From assembly GCA_027579435.1 (NCBI GenBank), contig JANBPK010000773.1, forward strand, positions 62,001 through 126,000: 64,000 nucleotides of DNA. Direction: 5' to 3'. Position 1 is the stretch's first letter; each line of letters starts with the position of its first letter. The position numbers were made by a program, and so were the translations under genes. Of this stretch, positions 35,590-50,707 are shown in pieces. The notes beneath the pieces were generated by a model. That model had not been told where the DNA came from. It ran no database searches and saw nothing but the letters and a program-made list of their open reading frames with translations. Source of the stretch: Candolleomyces eurysporus. Lineage: Eukaryota > Basidiomycota > Agaricomycetes > Agaricales > Psathyrellaceae.

Positions 35590-37460
35590 CAAACCATACC
35601 GTCCTAGTACAGCACTCTGTTGATGATGGTTTGGATTCTCAATGGCTTTGACTTTTTGTTTAACAGGATACCAGTGATCGTTATGTATTCCGGTTTTCCT
35701 AAACACGATCAGGAAGGTTGTGCAGTAGAGCGGACCACATGCGCCATAACTGAAGTAAGAGTCCGATCTACCAGGGCCTGGAGAAGATGGGCGCCGAAAG
35801 CCAGTGTATGCAGGGTAGCTGGGACTCGGAGGTAGAACCCCCAGAATCAGGAGCACTGCAACTCGCGAATGTAAGGCTTGTGGAAGGGGCAAGAGAAGAC
35901 GTGATCTCAAGCTTTCCCCGTGGCTCTAGACAGAAAAGGCGTAGAACAATCCAGGGCGCGTGGTATGCATCGCTTGGCTCCTTACTTTTGAGAAGCTGTA
36001 AGCTGAAATCTGCGCGACGTGACTGCGTGCCTAGAGTATGTGCGCAACAAGAATGGGACTGGAAGCGTACCACCTTAAAGTTACAAAAATATGTTGATTT
36101 GACCAGGAGATATGAGGACCCAAAAGTCTATTGACGCCACAATTTATTTCGGTGCTGCGGCTGAAAGTACCCAGGTGGATGTCCGATGATTGCCACTGGT
36201 CTACAGCGGAAGCCATCCCCACTGTCTTTCGGGGATTCACATCGATGGCGATGTTTATCTCTTTGAGTTACCGGTGAGTACTACTTCTTACAAGCCACGC
36301 TCATCGCGTCAAGGACATCAATACTGCCCTTCTTAGAGCCAAAGCTGCGAGTTGAGAATGTAGACACGAGCCGCACCAATGTTGAGGCTCTGGTTAAGTG
36401 GGTTGCTTCTACTTAGCAATTAGGCGCCCCGTTCTCTTCGCAAAAAAAGAGAATGGAACACTCAATCTCGCAAGAATCACTAAAGCCTCCGATTTATGGT
36501 TTGAAGTAAGCGAGCCACGGAGTGTGGTACTCGCCTTACACACAATTTCATCGGGCCAACCTCCGTAGTATGGAGATATTTTCAACCCAAGGACTGTCAA
36601 GTTTCAAAGCACGCGACATCCACAAATGGACGAACACAACTCTCGCTGCCAGAGAACTTAAATTTCTCGCTCTCATATACTGCAACTACTTCAACAGGTG
36701 GTAAAACAGAGAGAACGTATTCAAGTGGGTCCAGGAACACTCGTTGAGGTGCGACAGGTTAGCTCGAGCACAATAACTTTGACTCACGCCGGTAGCACCG
36801 AGTTGCGCGTGGCCGTCCCACCTCCATCCTCTCCATCCTCTCTCTCTCTCTCTCTTTCCATCTGATTTCAGTCCCGCTCTCTTCGGTTAGAACATGCCTC
36901 ATTGTGAGTCAGTACAACTCCTTGGTTTATTAATAGGCTATCAATGGAGTCGAAAGATCCAGCTCTCCGCAACGTACGCCGTAGCAAGCGCCTGGTGCTA
37001 GGGTCGTTTTCATCGATAGTAAGACTCCCTGACATTGGCTACTGAGGGTAGTACGGTAGTCTTCTTTATATGCTGCATCCAAGTCACTATACCATCCTGT
37101 GCCTCGGTTCCGCCCCTGGAATTTTTNAGCGCTAGCGTAAGACATGCGGCACACGCACGCTTCAAACTTCAACTGTTGCAAGGGCCACGGCGCTCCGTAG
37201 CCGATGGTTTCGTCGTTTCATTTCCGAAGCCCCGAAAACTTACAAGTCAGTTATATCTTGTGTTCAGTACTCAATATGACGTTGAATTGCTTGCAAACAT
37301 GATCATAGTAACTAACTGTATCCTCACAGCCACCCCTTCATTTCCGAATACATATAGCCCAGCCAGAAGATATCCACCAAACCTAATCTCAGGCAGGGTC
37401 CGGCTCTACAGTTGGTTGCGAGAGAGAGAATCCTTCCGTTCATGTCCGACGCTTCATCTA
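35590..37460. other. Unassigned part of tandem unit 2 and its right flank
   Basis: The part up to about 36930 is the counterpart of 30600-32100. No gene model could be supported on either strand. The CT-rich microsatellite at about 36840-36865 and the block CGTAGCAAGC near 36980 mark the end of the duplicated segment. From 37010 to 37460 I see nothing assignable. Confidence 0.35.
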
Positions 37461-37463
37461 GCG

Positions 37464-38698
37464 TCAACGAGTCGATAAAACGCCGACTAAAGACGTTCCA
37501 AATCGGAGAAAGGCTGTGAACAATTCACCGTTGAATATCAGACTAGTGCTCTTGACGTTGCTCTGGCTGCTTTGGGGGGGGGGGNAAAGCGAGACACTTA
37601 CGATGCTATGTGAAGTGGTATACTTCATCACCTGCAGCTCGAGCACTACCGCTTGGGGGAAGGCAGCAAATATGAGCGGGCCGACCCTCTCAACGTCCTC
37701 TAGAGAATCGACACCTAAATCCCAAACAACAAAATCCATCTTCAAAATCGATGGCGGACTGAATGTGAGTATCTTCAAATTCTTCCGATCACCTGCAATG
37801 GCTTTTCGGTCGCAGTCAGAAACGATTGGGAAGCCCGGTAGTGGAAGGGCCAGAGGAAGAGAACCTGGGGAGACACCGAGGATCGTAATCTGTTCCACGA
37901 TGTAGGCATCAAAGCGGTCTGTCACCTCCATCGAGAAGACCAAGGGTGTCGCGGAAATTGGGGTGGAAGGATGCCTCTTTGAAGAGTTCCGAGCGCACTC
38001 TTTGACACGGGCTACTTGATCGAAATTCTGGCTTCCCCAGAAACCCACTGCTCTGAGCCGGTGTTGACATTGCACGAGACTACAATAGTCTCGAAGCCCT
38101 GTAATGTATAAAGTGTCCAGGAGGAAATGTCGCTTCCTTGATGAAGGCCTCAGTGGAGGATAATAAAAAANGCGAAATCGCGCTTACTGAAGCAAACTTT
38201 CGACTAGAAGAATGTGGCTTTTGACCCAGCGAGAATTAGAGAAGAAGGACAGAAACTTCAAGGATACGGTGTTGCAAAGGCCACTGCACAGTGCCCTAAT
38301 GCGAGCATCGCTTTGAAGCTCTGCAGCCTCGGACGAAATTAATTCTGTCGGAAAGGCGACGGACAAGGAGCGGACTGAACGAGCCTTGTCCGTGTTGGAA
38401 GTGAGAGTTTGCATACAACCAGTGAGCGTCTCCTTATAGTGGGATAGAGGAATAACGATAGTGGTGTAGAGCGCCATCTCTGCTTCCCACTTCCAAGTTC
38501 TGTTCGTCAGGCATAGGGATGCCAGTTGTCCCGGTGAACATTGCGCACAAACAAGCGCTCGGAGCTCAGGTGGAAGATCTACCAGATTTTTAAGCCCGAA
38601 ATCACCATTTTATTGCGTATACCCACCTATGTGAAACGCCAGTGTGTCGACGATATCGGTATCGCGGTTGATCGTCCAGAGCCCAGTGTTGGGATCAT
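37464..38698 (-). CDS. F-box-like protein (start and last exon uncertain)
   Basis: The clearest part runs from about 38612 to 37602. It begins DLPPELRALVCAQCSPGQLASLCLTNRTW, a divergent F-box with the usual leucine and tryptophan pattern. Segments like SVRSLSVAFPTEL and LKFLSFFSNSRWV follow, and an intron from 38187 to 38137 joins SLLQ to KRHFLLDTLYITGLRDY. The remainder holds short leucine-rich stretches (NLKILTFSPPS, FVVWDLGVDSLEDVERV). The start is not settled: an upstream exon reading DTDIVDTLAFHI fits a phase-1 intron but has no ATG, while an ATG at 38698 needs a weaker donor. At the 3' end a poly-G run with an N (37574-37585 on the plus strand) makes the last exon ambiguous, with stops at 37464 or about 37540. 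It is probably an SCF adaptor; its target is unknown. Confidence 0.65.
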
Positions 38699-39174
38699 TA
38701 TGGTGGGTCACGCCACGTGGATCACATCACGTTCACGTCACAGACGCGTCGCGTTGAAGCCTCGATTTCTCTTTTCCCCTTCCCCGCTCTTTCTTTCTTC
38801 CCCTCTACATCTTACCCACCGTCCAATTGTTCTCCTTTCCACCCGCGGCTACTTGCTCACCAGTTCAGTCTCCCGATCTCCCTGACGGCACTGATATCCA
38901 TGAGTTCGAGGTGATAGGGCAAGACTGGCGTGTCCTGGATCATGATTGTAGTTTGAATCACCATCAGGATGTCTGCTATGAGATGACCCTTGAGAAAGAG
39001 AGAACGCGACAGCCGTACGTCTATTCGAGAGGGCACAGCCACCACGGGGGATCTTATCTCATTAGAGTCTAGACCCATTTAGATAAGATTAGATATTTTC
39101 GGGTGATCACGATGAAAAAAAGTATCAAAGATCTACCTCTTCAGTTCCACCCTCCATCTCGCTTTGCCGTGAAA

Positions 39175-41828
<2,654 letters not shown>

Positions 41829-43619
41829 GCTCTGTTCGTGGATACTTTGGGGGGTCCCCAACCAGGTTCGATGTAGATGATCGCAGAAGACGAAAAATTG
41901 AATGTATTATTATACTTTTGCGTACTCGCCTCGCGTGCATTTCTTTAGAAAGGAAAGGCCAATGTTACAAACACAAACATTCTGAGAAGTTGAAGTGGAA
42001 TATTAGCGATGAGAAAGTCCTCGATTCGAGCACGAGTAAAACGGACGAATGACGGGAATTAGCCGCAAAGTCAGGGTTGAGCGCTGGGCGCTCATTCAAT
42101 TGTTCGCTAATCTACGCTTAATCAATTGCTAAATCGGTCATGGACAGATCTCCCGATCCTAATGACCTTGAGTTCGAGCTCTGAGGCCTGATTGTGTGGT
42201 CAGGTACTATGGGCGTACTGACTCGGAACTTCAACGTGTTAAACACCAACAAAGGATTGCGGCGTCGTCGAGTACCGTTTAGAGAGTGCTGGTCTGCAGG
42301 CGTCGACCTTCCCTCCCGTTCTTCGTAGAGGCTCAGTATTATGTTTGGGTTCAAANCCCCCAACACTTTTTGCTTTTTGAGGAATGTGAGAGATGACCGT
42401 CGGGAGTGTGTCAAATAGGTGGAGGTGGGTCTTGACCTCATCCGTCTCTAATCCGGGTGGGTGAGAATTTTGACGGATACCTCATGAAGACTCCATGTCT
42501 CGCAAGGGAAATAATGGGTACTTGAACGTCGGTTCCTGGTAAAGGCTCGTTAAACAACGGTCGACGAGCTGAAGCGGAGGCCACGTACTACCTCTAGGTT
42601 GGGGTGCTGTTCCCAGGGAAAGGGCCAGTGCTTGGCCCAATCGACGTAGCCCTCAACTATGTGGGGTTCGGGTAGTAGAACCCACTTCATGTCGATGTAA
42701 GCGCATGTAAATAGGCACCGACTAAATCACAACGAGTGCATCAGGAATGTTGCTGCAGTACCAGTGAGGGTCAGTCTCACTCACGAAAGAGCATATTTCT
42801 TCTTGTATTGAGGTTCAGAGTTCCTTCACGCATTCCTCAGACCCACTCCAGTCCACCAAGCTAGCACCACCTGAGAGAAGGTCACCAAGATTTTTGTATG
42901 CACGACGTGTGCATGACTTACGAGAAAGCGATCAGGCACGTTCTCTCTAGAAAAGACGCAAGTCAGCTTGGGTGTCCCTGCCACCGTCCTCAATGATGCA
43001 TTGCTGCCCACTCGAGTCCACATCTTCGACAAGCTTTCGGGCACCAGTCGAAGTGATGTCATGGTCGAAGTGCAACCGTGAATGTGTAACGTGCGCTTTA
43101 GTTCGGCATGGGATGCGGCAAATCAGTCCAAGCTCCGCAGTTGGGAGTTCGAACCTCGCAGAGGGAACGCTAATCTCGGTGCGCTTCCACGTCCATTCTC
43201 ATTATCCCCAACCACCCATAGCTTGTGCCCAATGCACGCCAGGCTAGCTTGCATCTCAATACTTCAACAAATCTTGCTAGGATATGGGCGTGCAGATTCG
43301 TTTAGCGGCGGCGACTCCTCCAGAATCTCGGCTCCTCCCGCCATTCGCTTGAGAAGTCTCAGTCCCGAAAAAAGAAGAGATGGAGCATGCAGACGTTGGA
43401 TTCTTTATACAAGAATCATCTCACTTCAAAATTCGGAACATGTGGACCCCGTCCAAGTTGGGAACCGTTGCCACGGATATCGTTGTGTTGCGAACCCTTG
43501 GCAAACCATCAACAAAGCATCGCCAGGGATGGCCTAAATACAAGTAGAATCCGCAATCACAAGCTCTTTTGTTCCAACTGCCTCGTTCCTTACTCTTCAC
43601 TGTCGTTACTGCGCGAAGA
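41829..43619. other. Intergenic stretch, no gene recognised
   Basis: It lies between two plus-strand genes and should hold the 3' UTR of the fusion gene and the promoter of the phosphodiesterase gene. Open frames are short, without motifs. Nothing else is seen. Confidence 0.5.
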
Positions 43620-45101
43620 ATGGCAGAAATACCTGAACGGTTTCATTCGTCGTTCCGCCTTTTCAGTGTTGTGCTACTGTTCCTCGGATTCCTAGCACCA
43701 ACGACGGAAGCGTTGTACTTATTACGGAAACGGTACGTCCCCGACTTAGAGGCATAGACATGTCCGAGCTTTAACCATTGTCAGGGCTACGGTATGCAAT
43801 GGCCGTGCTGAGCTATGCGACCGACGTTACGGAAACACGACCTTCCTGACGGCCCACAACTCGTTTGCCTACAGCTCTAATCCGCTCGCTCGTTAGCTCT
43901 CATCCTTCTCATCTACCATGTACCTACTAATTTATCTGACTCGAATTTACTTAACAGTGGCCCGAACTCAAGCTGTTGATATCCCGTCACAGCTGAGGAT
44001 TGGTGCTCGGGTTCTTCAAGGTCAAGCCCACATGTAAGTTCTCGGTCTATACTACTGACCCCGAAACGACGACCCACGTTCGTGAAATTATACAGGCAGA
44101 ACGGCCAGCTACGTTTCTGTCACTCCAGTGAGTCGATATTGCATTTCATTCCACCTGAACGAATGCTTAAAGGTTTTTAGGCTGCGTGAGTCGAATCTCT
44201 TCCCTCGAGTTATAATGAGCCCGACAATGATTGGTATTCTATACCCATTAAATTAGGCCCTTTTCGATGGAGGAACAGTCCTTGACTACCTCCGCAAAGT
44301 CAAAACCTTCCTTGATGCGAATCCCTACGAAGTTTTTACCTTCGTATTTACGAACCCCGGAATGAACTCTGTTCCGGGTGTCTGGAAACCAATTTTCGAT
44401 CAAGCAGGTTAGTACACTGCCACAATATAGAACCGGCGTGAAGCCAACTAGCTCCCCTATGCACAGGTATCACTCCGATGGCATACGTGCCACCGACGCG
44501 ACCCATGAAGCGTAATGACTGGCCTACGTTACGGGAGTTGATTGATACGAACAAACGAGTTATCGTTTTCTTGGATGCAGGTGCTGACGGTTCCGCCGGA
44601 GGAGAGGTCGACTTCATTTTACCTCAATTTCCAATGGTAGATATGAATCCCTTCTTCCGTCGCCACTCCATTTTGTGCGATAATTATTGATCGGTGAGAC
44701 TAGATGTGGGAAGACCCATTCTCACCAACGGACCCCAACTTCCCCTGCAAAATTGACAGGACCGCCGGACCTCTGAGCAACGACGACCACCTCCACCTGA
44801 TCAACCATAACCTCAACAGAAACATCATTCCATTTGGGCTGGGTACTGTCTTGGTTAGCGATTTCGTCAGAGCGCCTCAGACGAACGCTTTGTCGTCGTA
44901 CGTCGATAATTTTGCTCACTTATGATCTCAAGTCACTCTGAAAGCTAACACATCATCCGACATTTTCACCTATTCAGGATCATTGCGCATGCCAACGGTT
45001 GTGCGCCTCTATCCCGCGGACGCGCACCGAACTACGTGCTCCTCGACTATATCGACATCGGCGAGGGGATGAAAGCAGTGGATCGGTTGAACGGATTCTA
45101 A
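43620..45101 (+). CDS. Secreted PI-PLC-like (PLC-like) phosphodiesterase, 323 aa, 9 exons
   Basis: Exons: 43620-43732, 43785-43891, 43958-44033, 44096-44127, 44181-44185, 44257-44407, 44467-44636, 44704-44897 and 44978-45101. The sum is 972 bases and every phase fits. After a signal peptide (core FSVVLLFLGFLAPTTEA) the mature protein begins CNGRAELCDRRYGN. It then shows the TIM-barrel marks of fungal PLC-like phosphodiesterases: LTAHNSFAY, where the His is the first catalytic residue of the X-domain fold, then DIPSQLRIGARVLQGQAH, CHSSCALFDGGTVLDYL, VFTFVFTNPG and VIVFLDAGADG, and near the end APNYVLLDYIDIGEG. Such proteins are extracellular and their substrate is usually unknown. The fifth exon is only 5 bases (GCTGC). 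It converges on DUF6534 copy C. Confidence 0.9.
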
Positions 45102-45109
45102 TTCCAAAG

Positions 45110-45305
45110 CACGATCGCAATAATTTATTTCCTGTAATGGCACGTTTCACACCAACCAAACAAAGTACCTCGAACGAATTGAATTGAATTGAATCGGTCC
45201 AATTCCTTCCTCCTTCCTTTCCCCAACTCTTTGGAAGTACTTGGGCATCAGGACCATGAGTAACCATGGCAGGCCTGCGCCTCTTCACGGTACCCCCAGG
45301 GCAGT
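45110..45305 (-). pseudogene. Relic of a DUF1996 gene 3' end
   Basis: About 190 bases resemble the last codons and 3' flank of the DUF1996 gene at 48389-50231. The shared blocks, read on the plus strand, are TTTCAC..CAA.CAAAGTA, a GAAT-rich stretch, CCATGGCAGGCCTGCGCCTCTTC against CCATAGCTGGGCCTGCGCCTCTTC, and a CGGTACC tail. On the minus strand it reads RRRPAMVTHGPDA against GAGPAMVTPVPGA. No other part of a DUF1996 gene is present. It sits directly after the stop of the phosphodiesterase gene, in that gene's 3' region. Confidence 0.6.
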
Positions 45306-45395
45306 TTACTGGGGCAAGTTGGACGTACGTGGAGAGACTCCAGCACTATATATAAAGCTGGAGTCTGGGCAAAAACGAATTTCAAAAGGAAGGTC

Positions 45396-47656
45396 CTATG
45401 ATCTACTATGAACATTCATGACATCGTCGCTAGTACTACGTTTAGAGAGGGATTCTGAGCTTAAATTCGACGGTTTTGTAATATCCTGAACCTTGAGTTT
45501 GAGCTCGAAAGTTGGATCGATACAGTCGCCACTATGAGAGGCGTGAACGGTAGCGTCCTTCGATCTGACCGCACCAACAGTCGGACAGGGAAAATCCTCT
45601 GAAGTCGCACCATGGATTCTGGACCTTACACCCTGTCAATTTTGGGGGACAAAAGCGTCACGAGAAGCGATCTGATGATTGAAAATGGGACTCACCAAGC
45701 GATGGCCATGACTCGGAGCACCCAAGCTATTTGTGATCTCAGGAGATGTCGTCCTGGATCCACCAAATAGAGATTTATCACTTGTATCATTGAATTCAAT
45801 AACATCGATCCGATCTTCTCCATCCCTAATGTGCGGTCGTGCGTTGAGATTTGCGAGCAGCATGTTTGAATAGATCGGTGCTCGAATGAAACATATGGCA
45901 ATGTGGAGGTGGGAACCTGGGAATCTGATGAACTACATCGACGCCGAACCAGGGATGAGATATGAATATAATCAGAGATAAAGAAAGAGTAGATATCTAC
46001 GTACCATAGCCATAGCTACGATGCCAAATGCGGCCGTCAATACTCCTGTGTTCACGCTAAGAAGCATAAGCCGTCGGATCATCGTCCTTGAGAAGCCTCA
46101 TCAGATAAGACAAGATCTAACCGGGACTCGTACGCACGACGTGGTAGTGTTTGGCTCGTTGCCAAAGCTGAGTCCGAGGTATGTTTGCCAGAGAATAGCA
46201 CAGAGCGCAACCGCAAGGATGATATCTGTTCCTGCCTCGGCGGCTAGGTTGGCGACGACTATCGTCTTNAAAAAGCAAACAGGTATTGCTTCAAAACGGA
46301 CTCAAGGGTAATTGAGGTAGAAAATCAACGATACGTACCAGAAGTCTCCTCTCTTCGGCTTCCGTTGGAACTTTTTGGAGCAGGCTATAGAAGAGGACCA
46401 GTTACGACTCTTCAGCTCCGTTCCCCAAGACTCACATGGGGAGTCAGTGGGAAATCCACTTACCTCAAGTAAGATTGTGTCACGACAGTTCCCATGGCTA
46501 TAACACATCGGTTATTCGGTAAACAGTAGAGCATTCCGTGACTGGCGTACTAAAGTGACCCAAGATCGCAGGTGTCTTCGTTGATAATATCAGGGGAAGT
46601 CCCAAATCGCTCTGTTAGGCCAGAGTTNCAAGTAAAATGACAGGAGGCGGGTACTTACTAGGATGGTGACAAATATCCATCGAGTAGCAGCTCGGACTGT
46701 ATATAAATGGTAGACGTCAGCGGGTGGTAAACTTTGTCTGAAGCCGAGATCATAACGCACATCTCCAGAGTCTCCATGTGAAGTATATTTGAACTGGGAC
46801 GGAGACAAGCACCATGAGAAAGATGGTTAACTAATAGACCTCCCACCGTCAATGGGTCAATCATACTCGAACCATACCCTTAGAGTAGAATAAGAACGTA
46901 CGATGTGTTCCCTGTAAAGGCTGCAAAATTTCCGGTTCACTGAGCAAATATTTCCACGAAGAGGCTCTATGGACTCACGTTTTAAAGCTGACAGGGCTCG
47001 TAGCTTCGCCGCTAACGACGGCTTTATATACTGCAAAGGAAACGGTGTGAGCGATTGAAACTACGGGGATTTCAGATTAACGGACTGGCGACCATGATAA
47101 GGCACTTATGTGCCGTATCCGCTCCCCTATTGGACGGATGCCATCTCGTCAATTCAAATTGGATTCGGCAGGAAACGGTCAGAGACGGCCAAAAAGTGTC
47201 TAGCTCACGCTGTCCACAGAACCTTTCAGAAAGGTAGCAAATTCATAGAGTAAGCCCAATACCCGCTCTCTATTGAAAATGTAGTCTCTTACCAAAGCCT
47301 TTATTCGCCAACTATCTCCAGGGTAGCTACTGTAAGATCGTGTTAAAAAGTCGGCAAGCAGAGCCCGAGAACGAGTAATAGGACCCACTGGAAGAAAAAG
47401 TAGAGCCTGTACGCATCCCGGATCCCTTAGAACGACCCAAAGAAGCTGACACTCTGTGTGTAGGACATCGCGTACATTTGTATGAAGGCTGTACCTATAT
47501 GCACAAAAGATGAGTGAGTGAGTGTATACATGAATGATGAAAGAGAGTCGTACCCCAAAGCGCCATCGTAACACAAGTTCCAACAAGAACTGCGCCTATG
47601 TAAGGGCCCAAGTTAACTGTCAGATGAGGCAAGATCGTATCGCCAGAGTTGGCCAT
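45396..47656 (-). CDS. DUF6534-type multi-pass membrane protein, copy C
   Basis: The ATG at 47656 (MANSGDTILPHLT) leads to VNLGPYIGAVLVGTCVTMALWG, close to copy A. Exons with YPGDSWRIKAL, ADTAHKCLIMVA, YKAVVSGEATSPVSFK, LTIFLMVLVSVPVQIYFTWR, ATRWIFVTIL and LHIAICFIRAPIYSNMLLAN can be joined. The tail from NLNARPHIRDGEDRID runs through SLGAPSHGHRL and a final exon starting GVRSRIHGATSEDF, ending MNVHSRS at 45396. The layout of about fifteen exons and the order of helices match copies A and B. Two Ns (46268, 46627) lie inside. It is a predicted seven-helix membrane protein of unknown ligand, convergent with the phosphodiesterase gene. Confidence 0.75.
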
Positions 47657-48388
47657 CAGCACACTTGGAATAGCTTGGCACTACAGACACGGCTTGTAAG
47701 GAGCACAGACAAGTAAAGAGGTAGGGCAGTGATGCAAAATTGTGAGTTTTGTCAACGGTTGTGCTTCAGCTGATACGGCAACGGCAGACGGACTATGCCC
47801 GCTCTCCTCACGCCCCATTTTTTGGTCCCTGATGACTGGGTCGATCAATTGGAAGCTGACGGTGCCATGAGGAACACGGACCTTGACCTCCACACGACAA
47901 CCCGTGTCGGCCGGCCCGTTATAGTAACGAGGACCGTGTACTCGGGGCAAGGATCGACTCCGTAACGTGGGGCCAAGATGATTGAAGGTTCGATGGCTGT
48001 TCAGCATGCCGTAGTCTTAGTCAAAGTTCCCTCAGGAGCTTATGGCACGAGTATTGGGTGCTCGGGTTGGATGGCGGGCGTCGGCAAGTTGCACTTCAAA
48101 TAGCGGCCTCCGTGCCTTGTTAGGCCAAATTTGGATGGCTTTGCATGTACCACTTTCCGATTTGGCGGACGAGATGTACTAGGTTTGGGCATGCACCAAA
48201 ATCAGAGATGTAGCGATTTTCGACCATTTTCTTTGCCCGCGGTTCGTGCCATATGAGCTCGATATGGTTACCAAGATACAATTGTGGTATTTCATTCCCT
48301 GTGATACATTTCACGCAAGCAAAGTAACTTCGAGCGAATCGGGTCGAATCAGTCCGAATACCTTCTCTCCTTCTTTGGCTTCTTCTAC
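47657..48388. other. Intergenic stretch between two minus-strand genes
   Basis: It holds the promoter of DUF6534 copy C and the 3' flank of the DUF1996 gene. A minus-strand frame at 48007-47681 (contains YYNGPADTGCRVEVKVRVP) looks somewhat protein-like but has no splice partners I could support. Confidence 0.4.
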
Positions 48389-50231
48389 TTAAGCACCGGG
48401 AACAGGGGTAACCATAGCTGGGCCTGCGCCTCTTCCCGGTACCTGCGTCGTCTTGGGCGGGATGGAATCGCAATCGGGAACGAGATACTCGCTCCCCGGG
48501 CCCGAATGGCACACAGTCCAAGGCGGGGTTACCAATGGGAGCGGGGTAGTCGGAAGAGGGGCCGCAGTGGTAAACGGTGCGTCTGTGCATTCAGATGGTG
48601 GAATGGCGGTGGCTGGTGAAGGACCGTGCTGCAGGGGGTTGCAGCCGGGGAGTCGGTCGATATCTAGAATGTATAGTTGTAGAGCCGTCATTCGGAGTGA
48701 GATCAACTGAAGAACGTGAATGAACAGATACTCACACTGTCCCTCAACAACCTCGGGCACGGTTGCATGCACCTTGCAAGCATTCATCGTGTCCATATCT
48801 TGCACAGTAAGCTCTGGACAATTCGTCGGGATACCGTCTCCACCCGTGCATACGTCCATAGCACGTTGAAGCGAATCGCCTTCCCATCCAAAGACGTAAT
48901 CCGCGTGCTGTCCGAAGCCGGTACTGAAGAAAGAAAGGCCCCAGTCGATGAACGAAGTTCAGTTACTTGTATCGATCAATTAGATCACCGGAGCCACTTA
49001 CGGGTCACCCATACTAAATACGAAAGGCTGCGACCCATCTACAGGCCAAAGTTCCGGATCGTTAAACGGACGGGTGTCCCAAACGATCTCCATAAAGAGC
49101 AAAGGAAGATGGACAGGGTAGGTTGAAGGGCACTGGACGCCGAAGAATGCTCCAGGTGGGTGCGAGACGTGACTCTGAATTCACTCGATTAACCACATTG
49201 AATACCAGTTGGCATCATTAAGTAGCTCACCTCGTGGTCTGGACTGTCGAGATTCACTCCGTCCCAGCACCTATATACCGCCGAGTTGGTCCAGTGAGTC
49301 TTCGTCTCTTAAGGAATCAATGGGACAACAACTCACTGAGGGAAATAGATGTTACTCCTAATGCCACCCGAACACATTGTCTTGGGGAAATCGAAAGTAT
49401 CTTCGACCGCATATCCTGGTGCGCCTGTTCCGAGACTGAGACCCTCAAAGCATCTGAGGGTCACAGCACGGGAGGCAATATCTGCTGGGTCGAGCGAGTT
49501 TCGCCNGAGGTTGGGGTTCCCAACTCGCATTCGGAAACCCTACAAATATGAGTGTTANGAGCCCGTCAGNATTGNGAATGGAAAGANNAANGTTCNNGAG
49601 GACTGAAAGAAAGAAAGNGGGATGCCGACGTACNGGTCTGAACGCAGTAAGCTTCAAATTCGGGATAGGCTGGAAATAGTAGACAGTCATTCCGCCATTT
49701 TGGAACCCGGGTCCAGTGTTATGGTTCGCCATTTGGGGCACCCTAATGAAACTCCCGTTCCTATGTTTGAAATACATGACAGCCGTCCAGTAATTCGATT
49801 TATCTTCAACGAAGCGACATGAAGTGCATGTAGCCAGCTTAGGTAGGTCGAGAGATGGGTCCATTGTTAAGTTGAAGCTGCAGAACGGGCGTAGTTAGAA
49901 TCCACGTCTGTTTATCTAAGTCTGAGAGGCTTACGCATTCTACAATCACAGGATGGGTACGGTGTCAAGATGATTGCGCTGAAGAAGTGCGAGCAAAAGA
50001 GTGGTACACACCCCACCGACGATCTGATGCAAATGGGGAGAGACCTCTCCAGGAGTTACAAGTCTTCACACCGCTTTATCAGCAGTTGCAAGGAGTTAGA
50101 GAGCGAAGGNAGACGTACGGATCGAACCTCTCAGTGACTAGCTGAGAGCAAGGGAAGCGGATTAANCCGTGCACCCCATCTACCACCGCCAAGAGAGAGA
50201 CGGTNGATAAGAGGGAAAGGTCAAAACGCAT
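48389..50231 (-). CDS. Secreted DUF1996 protein without CBM1
   Basis: The ATG at 50231 gives a signal peptide (MRFDLSLL, then a hydrophobic core) and LIRFPCSQLVTERFDP. The next exons read LVTPGEVSPHLHQIVGG and a 5-base exon (AATGC, 49939-49935) completing NAFN. Further exons give TMDPSLDLPKLATCTSC, DKSNYWTAVMYFKH, the Cys motif TMCSGGIRSNIYFP, CWDGVNLDSPDH, MEIVWDTRPFND, VFSMGDPTGFGQHADYVFGWEGDSLQ and CTGGDGIP. These are the marks of DUF1996, a common domain in secreted proteins of plant-degrading fungi, with function unknown. The C-terminus is a Thr/Pro-rich linker ending TPVPGA at the stop at 48389, with no cellulose-binding domain. Several Ns lie near 49550-49640 and 50110-50270. Confidence 0.85.
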
Positions 50232-50320
50232 GGTNAGGATTTACTGNCTGCTAGTNGCCGTCNAAACAGACTGGATGGGTGGAAAACGAACGGGTTGACT
50301 CTCTCAAGCGGCGTTCTCGT

Positions 50321-50327
50321 TTATATA
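50321..50327 (-). promoter_or_regulatory. TATA box of the DUF1996 gene
   Basis: On the minus strand TATATAA lies about 90 bases before the ATG at 50231. Assigned by sequence and position. Confidence 0.45.
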
Positions 50328-50707
50328 CCTTTTCGACTTCTTCTCAAGAAGACCATTCCGAAGGATCCAGCACCAGAATCCGACCCCCAATTCAAATTCG
50401 ATCCATCGAAGTCCGGTGGAGTGTGGCTCAAGGCATTTCTTCTCCAATCGCATCGAAGGTACGAGCTGCCACCTCATTGGAGAGTACGTGGATAATATAA
50501 ATAGCTGAGCAGAAGACGTATGGTGCTTGGATTCGGGCGAAATTCGTCCGTTGATGGATCATTGGATTTTGCGTTACAGGAAAAGGGTTCATGCGTCAAA
50601 GGATGGCTCTACAGTACANTACCCCAAATCGTGAACCCAGCGCCCAATGCTACCTGAGGGACAACGGTAAGCCATAGCANCGAAATCGAGGCGACCACGC
50701 ACCTAGT

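Larger units (their letters stand above)
32849..37010. repeat. Tandem duplication, unit 2
   Basis: Second copy of the segment at about 28443-32520, in the same orientation. It begins with a fragment of the 5' flank of the giant F-box gene, though no F-box gene follows it here. It carries an extra copy of the 3' end of the DUF6533-like gene (33640-33830) before the full copy. The CT microsatellite near 36845-36865 is longer than its partner near 32010-32020. Borders approximate. Confidence 0.75.
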
